21,758 nt of DNA from Methanomassiliicoccaceae archaeon (GTDB taxonomy: Archaea; Thermoplasmatota; Thermoplasmata; Methanomassiliicoccales; Methanomethylophilaceae), in NCBI GenBank assembly GCA_009784745.1, contig WQXR01000005.1:1-21758 (forward strand), in the 5' to 3' direction. Under the pieces are notes generated by a model, which was given only the letters and a program-made list of their open reading frames with translations, made no database searches and had not been told where the DNA came from. Both the position numbers and the translations under genes were made by a program. Numbering within the stretch: the first letter of the stretch is position 1; every line of letters begins with the position of its first letter. Below, in pieces: positions 14,523 to 20,897 of the stretch.

Positions 14523-16039
14523 GTTTCTTAGCTGATATGGATTCTCTCGTAGCATATCTGTTGCCTCTGGCACCGCACCTGATACTTATCATCACGGCAC
14601 TCATAGTTCCGGCGATCGGCTTTAAGAGCGGAAAGGCGGCAGCGTTCTTCTCGCTCGGTGCCGGTCTGTTCGCAATAGCGGTCACGGCGTACATGATGTA
14701 CACCGGATACAAGGGTGATTTCGAAGGACTGTACATGTTCAACGATTTCACCGCGCTGATGATAATGCTGTTCCTGGTGGTGTTCTGTTTAGTCGTATTA
14801 ATGTCGATATCGGACAGCGAAAGAACGAAACATCATGGTGAATACTTTGCGATACTGGCGATAGCGACAGTAGGTATGATGTTAGTGTGCGCAGCGGAAG
14901 AGATGATATCTCTGTTCGTTGGTCTGGAATTGGCGAACATAATGTCCTTCGCGCTGGTGGCGTTCAAGAAGAATGACCCGAGATCCGCGGAAGCGGCCGT
15001 GAAATACCTGATAACATCAGGACTTTCGACGGCATTGTTCCTGTACGGTATGTCATTGATGTATGGTTTCACCGGAACGATCGTCATAAACGACATCATA
15101 TACTCGCTTGCGACGCAAGAGATAACATGGGCGTACGCCGTTGCAGTGACAACGCTAATAGCAGGTTCCGCGTTCAAAATATCGTTGATACCGTTCCACG
15201 CGTGGGTCCCGGACGTTTACGAGGGGGCACCGACGCCGATAACTACGTTCTTAGCGGTCGGAGCGAAGAAGATGGGATTCATCGTCTTCTTCAAGCTGTT
15301 CTTGCTGATGTTCGTCGTCGTCCACTTCCTTTCGGCAGCGGCCGGCGAAGTTGCGGAGATACACCAGCTGCAATGGGTGTTCGCGTTGCTTGCCGCCGGT
15401 ACAATGACCGTTGGTAATATCGTCGCGATATCGCAAAATAACATCAAACGAATGCTTGCGTATTCCAGTATCGCACAGGGAGGTTACATTCTTATTGTTC
15501 TCTCGGTGGGAACGGACTACTCCATGGCCGGAGGTCTCCTGCACATGATAACGCACGTGTTCATGAAAGGCGGTGCGTTCGTTGTTGTCGCTGCTTTGGC
15601 GGCGCGCGGTTTGGGCGAAAGTATCGATGATTACAAAGGATTGGCCAAACGGGCGCCGTTAGTGGCATTTGCGATGATGCTGTTCATGTTCTCTCTCGCG
15701 GGAATACCGCCTCTGGCGGGATTCTATTCGAAATTTGTACTATTTTCGAGTGCGGTCGAGGGAGGAACGTGGATATGGTTGGTGGCTGTTGCTGTTGTGA
15801 ACAGTGCGATATCATTGTACTACTACGCAAGGGTAGTAAAAGCAATGTACGTCGACAAAGGTTCAACGACGGAACGGTTCCGCGTGCCGGTAAGTTTCAA
15901 GATCGCGCTGGCGGTATGTGCTATCGCAGTGATAGTAATAGGCATCTACCCCGGACCGGTCATGGAACTGTGCGAAATGGCATCGTTCGAATATATCAAC
16001 GGATTCCTGGAGTGGCTTAAGAGCTCACCGTACGTGTGA
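14519..16039 (+). CDS. fpoN: Fpo-like complex subunit FpoN (NuoN/ND2 homologue, proton-pumping)
   Basis: A 506-residue antiporter-like subunit, the pump nearest the acceptor site. Signatures include MISLFVGLELANIMSFALVA with the conserved Glu, FKISLIPFHAWVPDVYEGAPTPI split between helices, GAKKMGFIV with Lys, NIKRMLAYSSIAQGGYI, HMITHVFMKGGAFVVVA and FSLAGIPPLAGFYSKF. The ATG at 14519 overlaps the fpoM stop by four bases; an upstream in-frame start at 14429 would run through fpoM and is rejected. This is the last fpo gene: fpoO and fpoF do not follow, and the next gene begins 92 bases downstream behind its own promoter. Confidence 0.97.
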   Translation: MSFLADMDSLVAYLLPLAPHLILIITALIVPAIGFKSGKAAAFFSLGAGLFAIAVTAYMMYTGYKGDFEGLYMFNDFTALMIMLFLVVFCLVVLMSISDSERTKHHGEYFAILAIATVGMMLVCAAEEMISLFVGLELANIMSFALVAFKKNDPRSAEAAVKYLITSGLSTALFLYGMSLMYGFTGTIVINDIIYSLATQEITWAYAVAVTTLIAGSAFKISLIPFHAWVPDVYEGAPTPITTFLAVGAKKMGFIVFFKLFLLMFVVVHFLSAAAGEVAEIHQLQWVFALLAAGTMTVGNIVAISQNNIKRMLAYSSIAQGGYILIVLSVGTDYSMAGGLLHMITHVFMKGGAFVVVAALAARGLGESIDDYKGLAKRAPLVAFAMMLFMFSLAGIPPLAGFYSKFVLFSSAVEGGTWIWLVAVAVVNSAISLYYYARVVKAMYVDKGSTTERFRVPVSFKIALAVCAIAVIVIGIYPGPVMELCEMASFEYINGFLEWLKSSPYV

Positions 16040-16048
16040 TGAAAACCC

Positions 16049-16066
16049 TTTAATTTTCCCTTTATT
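16049..16066 (+). terminator. Putative T-rich terminator of the Fpo operon
   Basis: Ten bases after the fpoN stop a pyrimidine-rich run reads TTTAATTTTCCCTTTATT. Archaeal transcription commonly ends at such T-rich tracts without a hairpin. Readthrough into the prenyl synthase gene is possible, since the tract is interrupted by C residues. Confidence 0.4.
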
Positions 16067-16100
16067 CATCGTCAGCATCAGCCGTGGCCATCGGGAATGG

Positions 16101-16108
16101 TTTAAGTA
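16101..16108 (+). promoter_or_regulatory. Putative box A for the polyprenyl synthase gene
   Basis: TTTAAGTA at 16101-16108 begins 31 bases before ATG 16132, the same distance as at fpoA. This predicts a start site at or next to the ATG. No strong ribosome site precedes the ATG. Confidence 0.5.
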
Positions 16109-16131
16109 CATTGTTTCTTTTAAGAAGGACG

Positions 16132-17094
16132 ATGGAGCACTGGTATACGCCCATAGAGGATGACCTGAAAAAGGTCGATGCGATAATCGACGGCGCACTC
16201 ACATCGAGGATCCCGGAATTGCAGGAAATGTGCGATCACGTCACATCCTTGAAGGGTAAGAAGATAAGGCCGTCGATATGTGTTCTTGCACATTACGCAT
16301 GCGGAGGCTCGCAAAAGGAAGAGATACGCAGGCTCGCGTCCGCTTTCGAACTGATACATGTTGCGACGCTCATTCACGACGACATAAACGACAGATCGGA
16401 AATAAGAAGAGGCCGCAGAACGGTCCACATGGAATACACAGTACCGAAAGCCGTTATTTTGGGAGATTTCATGTTCGCAATGGGCTTCGGTCTTGCCGGT
16501 TCGGCAGATAAAAAAGTGATAGATACGATAGTGAACGCATCGTCGGCAATGGCCGAGAGTGAGTTCATTCAAAAGGAATTCGAACACAGACCCGCGGTCA
16601 CAGAAAAGGATTATATGAACATCATCCGCGGAAAGACGGCGATGCCGATATTCGCGGGAGCGAGAACGGGCGCGTATCTCGCCGGCGCGGACAACGAGAT
16701 CATAGACGCGATATCAAGTTTTGCGCTTGACGTCGGTCTTGCATTTCAAATAGTGGACGATGTCCTTGACATAACAGGAGGGAACGCATCCACGGGAAAG
16801 AAGGTAGGGATCGACATAGAGGAAGGAAAACCGACATTGCCGGTGATATATGCGATGTCAGATCCGAACAACGGGAAAAAGATAAAGAAGATCTTTGAAT
16901 CCGAGGATCCGACGGATGCGGAACTTAATGATGTGCTCCTCTTGATAAAACGCACGGACGCACTGGACAAATGCATGAGCAAAGCCGGAGACATAGTGAA
17001 GAATGCGATACCGCTGCTCTCATGCCTTAAGGACTCGGAATACAAGAACTCATTGAAAGGTCTTGCCGAATATGTTGTAAGCCGTGACAGGTAA
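16132..17094 (+). CDS. trans-polyprenyl diphosphate synthase, long-chain-type active-site motif
   Basis: A 320-residue class I isoprenyl diphosphate synthase. Both Asp-rich metal sites are intact: LIHDDINDRSEIRRGR (first) and FQIVDDVLDITGG (second), with GKKIRPSI near the N-terminus binding isopentenyl diphosphate. The residues 5 and 4 positions before the first Asp pair are Ala and Thr, as in long-chain synthases such as IspB (ATLLHDD), whereas short-chain enzymes carry bulky aromatic residues there. It could therefore make a product longer than C20, although GGPP for membrane ether lipids remains possible. ATG 16132 is chosen over GTG 16084 because homology starts at MEHWYTPIEDDLKKVD and box A lies 31 bases upstream. 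The GGR-family gene follows after 5 bases. Confidence 0.9.
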   Translation: MEHWYTPIEDDLKKVDAIIDGALTSRIPELQEMCDHVTSLKGKKIRPSICVLAHYACGGSQKEEIRRLASAFELIHVATLIHDDINDRSEIRRGRRTVHMEYTVPKAVILGDFMFAMGFGLAGSADKKVIDTIVNASSAMAESEFIQKEFEHRPAVTEKDYMNIIRGKTAMPIFAGARTGAYLAGADNEIIDAISSFALDVGLAFQIVDDVLDITGGNASTGKKVGIDIEEGKPTLPVIYAMSDPNNGKKIKKIFESEDPTDAELNDVLLLIKRTDALDKCMSKAGDIVKNAIPLLSCLKDSEYKNSLKGLAEYVVSRDR

Positions 17095-17099
17095 TATCC

Positions 17100-18188
17100 A
17101 TGGATACGATCAGAACTGATGTTCTTGTTGTCGGTGCCGGTCCCGCAGGAAGTGTAACGGCAAGATACGCAGCATCAAAGGGCGTAAACGTGACCGTCAT
17201 CGAACGAAGGCCGGAAATAGGTGTGCCGGTAAGGTGCGGCGAATTCATGCCTTCTGACGGCGAATTAAGAGGCATTTTTCCCAATGCGTGCATTGACGAT
17301 CTTTTCGATATGCCGTCAGACCTTATGGCAAGAAGAACAGAAGCGATACGTTTGACAGACCCTAAAATGAGATCGACGGACATACCTTTCACAGGATACA
17401 CGACCGACAGAGAAAGATTCGACAGATATCTGGCGTCTCGCGCGGAAGAGGAAGGCGCATCAGTGATAACAAACTGCGCATTCCTGAGGATAGAGAACGG
17501 AATTGCGGTAACATCTCACGGTAACATAGAATACAAGGTGATAGTCGGCGCGGACGGTCCGGGCTCCAAAGTATCAAGGAATCTGGGACTGCCCAGACCT
17601 GAGAACCCGTATCCCGCCGTCACGGCGCAAGCAAAAGGTAATTTTGAGAATGTAGTGGAAATGTTCTTCGGGGGTATAGCGCCGGGAGCGTACGGATGGA
17701 TAATACCTAAGAACGGCCAAGCGAACATAGGCATCGGTTTTTCGCCGAAATTCGCGGACGGAACCCTCTCACGATATTTCGACAAATTCGTTGAAACGCA
17801 CAAATTCGAAGTGATGAACAGGGTGGAAGGAAAATTCGTTCCCAGTAAGGGTCCTGTAAAAAGAACGTTCACCGACAACGGCATGACCGTCGGCGACGCA
17901 GCAGGTCACGTGATATCCGTGAACGGAGGAGGAATACCGTTGGCAATGATCGCCGGCAGGATATGCGGTCTCACCGCAGCATCGAAAGTAAAGAACGGAA
18001 CGTCATTGGAAGAATATCAGAAGGAATGGCATCGAACGATGCTCAGACCTTTGAGAACGGCGGCGAGAGGAAAGATGCTTGCTGACATCTTTGCATTCGG
18101 TTCCGACAGAAGGACAGAAATATGTATGAGATTGCTCGGAAAAAGAAGACTGGGTAATTTGATACGATGCAAACGAATTTTCCCATGA
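17100..18188 (+). CDS. Geranylgeranyl reductase family FAD-dependent protein
   Basis: A 362-residue flavoprotein of the geranylgeranyl reductase family, which saturates double bonds of isoprenoid chains in archaeal membrane lipids and, in some organisms, of quinone-like tails. The FAD-binding Rossmann motif VLVVGAGPAGSVTA opens the protein; PVRCGEF follows around residue 42; GAYGWIIPKNGQANIGIGF matches the family's Y-x-W-x-P-K region; VGDAAGHVISVNGGGIPLA is the second FAD motif. It starts 5 bases after the polyprenyl synthase stop and is surely in the same transcript, suggesting that it acts on the product of that enzyme or on lipids derived from it. No good ribosome site is visible in the short gap. 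Its TGA directly abuts the nob1 stop on the other strand (TGATCA). Confidence 0.92.
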   Translation: MDTIRTDVLVVGAGPAGSVTARYAASKGVNVTVIERRPEIGVPVRCGEFMPSDGELRGIFPNACIDDLFDMPSDLMARRTEAIRLTDPKMRSTDIPFTGYTTDRERFDRYLASRAEEEGASVITNCAFLRIENGIAVTSHGNIEYKVIVGADGPGSKVSRNLGLPRPENPYPAVTAQAKGNFENVVEMFFGGIAPGAYGWIIPKNGQANIGIGFSPKFADGTLSRYFDKFVETHKFEVMNRVEGKFVPSKGPVKRTFTDNGMTVGDAAGHVISVNGGGIPLAMIAGRICGLTAASKVKNGTSLEEYQKEWHRTMLRPLRTAARGKMLADIFAFGSDRRTEICMRLLGKRRLGNLIRCKRIFP

Positions 18189-18653
18189 TCATCGTTTCCT
18201 GTGTGCGCTCATCGATGATCCGCATACAGGACAATCGTTCATCTTCTCCTTGTACCAACGGCCGCATCCGTCGCATTTGTAATTCCATTTCTCTATGCGC
18301 TTTATTCCTGCCGTTCCCACGGATCGATACTCAATGTTCATCAGCGCACACAAATTCTGTATCGAAAAATCATCCGTAAGAACGATCCCGCCGAGATCTA
18401 TCGCCAACGCAATAACGGTAATATCCGTATGAGAAAGACGCCCCGCATCACCGCTTTTTGCCGCAACATCCCTTACCTTCTTCAGAGACGCCTGCGTGCA
18501 TTCCGATACCCGAAGCATATCTCCCCATCTTTCGATGCGCCGATCCTTATATTTTACCAATTCATTGACGACGCCTTCCGGAACGGCAATATCATCATCA
18601 GGGAGATCCTCCATGGAGAACAGCGCAGAACTGTCGAGTATCAGCGTCATCAT
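18189..18653 (-). CDS. nob1: Nob1-type ribosome maturation endonuclease (PIN domain plus zinc ribbon)
   Basis: A 154-residue protein with a PIN nuclease domain (about residues 1-115) and a C-terminal zinc ribbon. Candidate acidic catalytic residues are the Asp in LILDSSALF, a Glu in VVNELVKYKDRR, and the Asps in LSHTDITVIALA and VLTDDFSIQNL. The ribbon reads CDGCGRWYKE...CPVCGSSM. This architecture is that of archaeal Nob1, which cleaves the precursor at the 3' end of 16S rRNA. Two ATGs in tandem (18653 and 18650) make the start uncertain by one codon. The A/T-rich box TAATAATTAATA begins 31 bases upstream, and no ribosome site is seen, so the mRNA may be leaderless. Confidence 0.92.
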   Translation of the reverse strand: MMTLILDSSALFSMEDLPDDDIAVPEGVVNELVKYKDRRIERWGDMLRVSECTQASLKKVRDVAAKSGDAGRLSHTDITVIALAIDLGGIVLTDDFSIQNLCALMNIEYRSVGTAGIKRIEKWNYKCDGCGRWYKEKMNDCPVCGSSMSAHRKR

Positions 18654-18672
18654 ATTCCGATATCGGCCGCGG

Positions 18673-18684
18673 TATTAATTATTA
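18673..18684 (-). promoter_or_regulatory. Putative box A between nob1 and the divergent 92-codon gene
   Basis: The minus strand reads TAATAATTAATA here, 31 bases before the nob1 ATG. The same A/T block could also serve the divergent gene on the plus strand (TTAATTATTA at 18675-18684), which would then have a leader of about 25 bases. Confidence 0.45.
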
Positions 18685-18734
18685 TCCTGAGAAGTATCAG
18701 AACCATTTTATCTGATGATACGTTCACATGCCTC

Positions 18735-19013
18735 ATGGAAATAACGGTGGACGATGCGGTAATGGAATTCATTGTCGCAGAAGGCATTGATTACAGGCTT
18801 TGCACAACATGCAGCGGACCGGCCCTCGTTCCGACGCTGATAAAGCCGCCGAAGGGTTCCGATATCAAGATACCCGTGAATGAACTTCTTACGCTTTACA
18901 TATCAAGGGTTCAGTTAGGTTACGTATCACACATAACAATGGACATGGTATACGATCCGGAAAAGATATTCTCATGTCAAGCGTTAAGCGGCATACGGAA
19001 CATGATCGAGTGA
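18735..19013 (+). CDS. Conserved-looking 92-residue protein of unknown function
   Basis: I do not recognise this gene. The protein begins MEITVDDAVMEFIVAEGIDY, then has a Cys pair in LCTTCSGPALVPT (Cys23, Cys26), a Pro/Lys-rich stretch (IKPPKGSDIKIPV), and LYISRVQLGYVSHITMDM, with a third Cys near the C-terminus in IFSCQAL. There is no signal peptide or membrane helix; it looks like a small soluble protein that might bind a metal or substrate through the Cys residues. ATG 18735 is chosen because codons before it lie antisense to nob1 or in the intergenic region and look non-coding. It is a lone plus-strand gene between minus-strand RNA-metabolism genes, and its TGA is 3 bases from the stop of the ThiI-like gene. 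Confidence 0.7.
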   Translation: MEITVDDAVMEFIVAEGIDYRLCTTCSGPALVPTLIKPPKGSDIKIPVNELLTLYISRVQLGYVSHITMDMVYDPEKIFSCQALSGIRNMIE

Positions 19014-19016
19014 GAT

Positions 19017-19658
19017 CTATTGAATTCTCTTTGCGGAATCTGCAGAATCCTTTACCATTTCGCTGAAATTCATCATTGAACGCAACGTCAACACCTTCGA
19101 AGGCTCCGCTTCGGTCATCGGTCTCAAGGGAAGGGCGCCGCAGGGAGATTCCGGCAATATGGACAATTCGTATGTTCCTATCTCTTTCGCGGTCGCTTCT
19201 ATCTCCAGTTTATCCGATCCTATCAACGGTCTGACAACAGGAAAACCGAGATCGGAGGATTCGGAACGTATGTTCCTCAACGTTTGCGACGCCACTTGTC
19301 CCAAGGAATCGCCCATGACGATGCCTGAACAGTTATTTCGTATCGCAAATTCTTTTGCAACATGCATCATCAGTCCTTTGCACAGGACGCACTGATAACT
19401 GTTGTCGCAACTCTTCTTAATTATTGATTGATTGCCGCCGTGCGGAGCGGCATACAACGGTACATCTTTTCCCGTGACGGTTCTGAGACGTTCAGCAATT
19501 CTTTTTACTTTTTCGATGCATCTGTCGTCAGTATGCGGTCGGTTGTCCATATGCAGCAGGACAACGTCCGCGCCAAGCATCGCCATCCTGTACGCAGCGA
19601 CAGGAGAATCAATGCCGCCGGAAACCAGTGATACGAGTCTCACATTAAAAGATGACAT
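19017..19658 (-). CDS. ThiI-like PP-loop ATPase (stand-alone, no THUMP domain), apparent stop TAG
   Basis: A 213-residue protein equivalent to the ATP-pyrophosphatase domain of ThiI, which activates tRNA uridine-8 by adenylation for 4-thiouridine formation. The PP-loop SGGIDSPVAAYRM is at residues 14-26, and the family's cysteine motif appears as YQCVLCKGLMM, followed by GDSLGQVASQT and RPLIGSDKLEIE. The THUMP RNA-binding domain of full-length ThiI is absent, so the substrate may be presented by another protein or may differ. The stop is TAG (19019-19017); reading it through would add only 10 further residues before TAA at 18986-18984. Its start lies inside the csl4 gene, overlapping it by 14 bases, so the two are probably co-transcribed. 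Confidence 0.88.
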   Translation of the reverse strand: MSSFNVRLVSLVSGGIDSPVAAYRMAMLGADVVLLHMDNRPHTDDRCIEKVKRIAERLRTVTGKDVPLYAAPHGGNQSIIKKSCDNSYQCVLCKGLMMHVAKEFAIRNNCSGIVMGDSLGQVASQTLRNIRSESSDLGFPVVRPLIGSDKLEIEATAKEIGTYELSILPESPCGALPLRPMTEAEPSKVLTLRSMMNFSEMVKDSADSAKRIQ

Positions 19659-20208
19659 TTCCGTAGTCGTCCGCTAATTTCCTTGTGTATGAGCGATCGC
19701 AATTCTCGCAATATAACTGCGTTTTACCTTTTCTTACGAGTTCCGTTTTGCATTTTGAACATAATGACCTCACTACGCCAAAATGTTCGTCCTTCGTTGC
19801 AAGCTGCAGTGACGGTCTTGTACCGATCACGCGCGCCCTTATGCGGTCACCTTTTCTCAATTCTTTGGAAACATCGTCCGTATATCCCGGCGAAATTTTA
19901 GAAACATGTATCGTCGCATACGTCTCGCCGCCAATGCCCCTCAGATTTCCGTCGGTCGCAACAACATCCGCAGTTGCCATTGTCGATCTTGTATCAGCGA
20001 CAATTGCAAAAACAATGTCCCCTTCCTTAAGGATGTTCGGAGGATTCGGAGATATAACACGTGCTGTCATCTCTTCCTGATCCAATTCTAAAATTCCGAT
20101 CTGTGACGCATAAATAACACCATCTGACGCGAATGTGCCTTCCGACGCAAGATATTCTTCTTCAACGGCAACCTCGTCGCCTGGAAATACTTCTTTTCTG
20201 TCCTTCAT
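19645..20208 (-). CDS. csl4: Exosome subunit Csl4 (S1 domain RNA-binding protein)
   Basis: A 187-residue protein with the three-part Csl4 architecture. An N-terminal domain carries the motif PGDEVAVEEEYLASEGTF; a central S1 RNA-binding domain runs from about residue 60 to 140 (EGDIVFAIVADTRSTMATAD...GDRIRARVIG); and a C-terminal zinc ribbon has Cys pairs in LCSKCKTELV and LYCENCDRSY. Csl4 caps the archaeal RNA-degrading exosome and recruits RNA substrates. GGTGA lies 7 bases before the ATG on the minus strand. It follows the METTL5-type gene after 43 bases and overlaps the start of the ThiI-like gene. The grouping with a methylase is common in archaea, as I recall. Confidence 0.95.
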   Translation of the reverse strand: MKDRKEVFPGDEVAVEEEYLASEGTFASDGVIYASQIGILELDQEEMTARVISPNPPNILKEGDIVFAIVADTRSTMATADVVATDGNLRGIGGETYATIHVSKISPGYTDDVSKELRKGDRIRARVIGTRPSLQLATKDEHFGVVRSLCSKCKTELVRKGKTQLYCENCDRSYTRKLADDYGNVIF

Positions 20209-20251
20209 TGAAATTCACCATAATTCATTTTCATCAATACTTTTATCAAAC

Positions 20252-20845
20252 TCATCTTATCAATAACATGACGATATCAACACTATGTTCCGCTTTGCTG
20301 TGGAACGAGAATGTGTGGGGTATATTAAACCTATATGTTTTCCGGAAGCATATCTCTCTGTCGTACGCAGTGATATATTCTTTCAGAAAAGGTTCTGTAT
20401 TTGCCATATGCATGGAATATATCGTCTCGCCTATATCCATCGCCTTTTCAAGGAATTTGCGATCAGCCCTCTTCTTCTGGCATCCGAACGGAGGGTTCAT
20501 TACAACAGTGTTCGTAAAATGATCCACATCGTTTATGTCGCACGCCTCGAATTCGATATCAACGTCAAACATGTGAGCATTCGCTTCCGCGGTTTCGATG
20601 GCATCCTTTGATACATCATAACCGTGAACGTGTTTCGCACCCAGAAGTTTTGCTCCTATCGCAAGCATCCCCGTGCCGCATCCGAGGTCCGAGACATACG
20701 CATCGGCTATGTCACCTTCCGAGTATGCGATGAATAACATATCTGACGCAATTACGGCAGGGGTCATATACTGTTCCAGCGACGGGTCCGGATCTACAAA
20801 GTCCTTTACTCCCTGCAACTTTATCTCAAGATCCTTTTTCTTCAT
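20252..20845 (-). CDS. METTL5-type N6-adenine RNA methyltransferase (COG2263)
   Basis: A 197-residue Rossmann-fold methyltransferase. The S-adenosylmethionine loop is SDLGCGTGMLAIGAKLLGA and the acidic end of strand two is GYDVSKDAI. The catalytic motif is NPPFG, the form typical of enzymes that methylate the exocyclic amino group of adenine. The eukaryotic relative METTL5 makes N6-methyladenosine in small-subunit rRNA, so an rRNA substrate is plausible, but the archaeal target is inferred. GGTGA precedes the start ATG by 4 bases. It is the first gene of a minus-strand group with csl4 and the ThiI-like gene. Confidence 0.92.
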   Translation of the reverse strand: MKKKDLEIKLQGVKDFVDPDPSLEQYMTPAVIASDMLFIAYSEGDIADAYVSDLGCGTGMLAIGAKLLGAKHVHGYDVSKDAIETAEANAHMFDVDIEFEACDINDVDHFTNTVVMNPPFGCQKKRADRKFLEKAMDIGETIYSMHMANTEPFLKEYITAYDREICFRKTYRFNIPHTFSFHSKAEHSVDIVMLLIR

Positions 20846-20860
20846 CTCGTCACCGTATAC

Positions 20861-20868
20861 AAAAAAAA
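20861..20868 (-). terminator. Putative oligo-T terminator after the glutamate-synthase-like gene
   Basis: On the minus strand this is a run of eight T, 30 bases after the stop of the upstream gene and just before the METTL5-type gene. A box-A-like TTTTTAAC at 20878-20885 precedes it, so the 52-base gap may hold both a terminator and a promoter. Confidence 0.4.
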
Positions 20869-20897
20869 CGGAAATTGTTAAAAAGTTTCCTGATCGC

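Noticed and set aside
18429..18734. Upstream extension of the 92-codon plus-strand gene
   Set aside because: The extension is antisense to the PIN domain gene and crosses the promoter region; the sequence there does not look protein-like.
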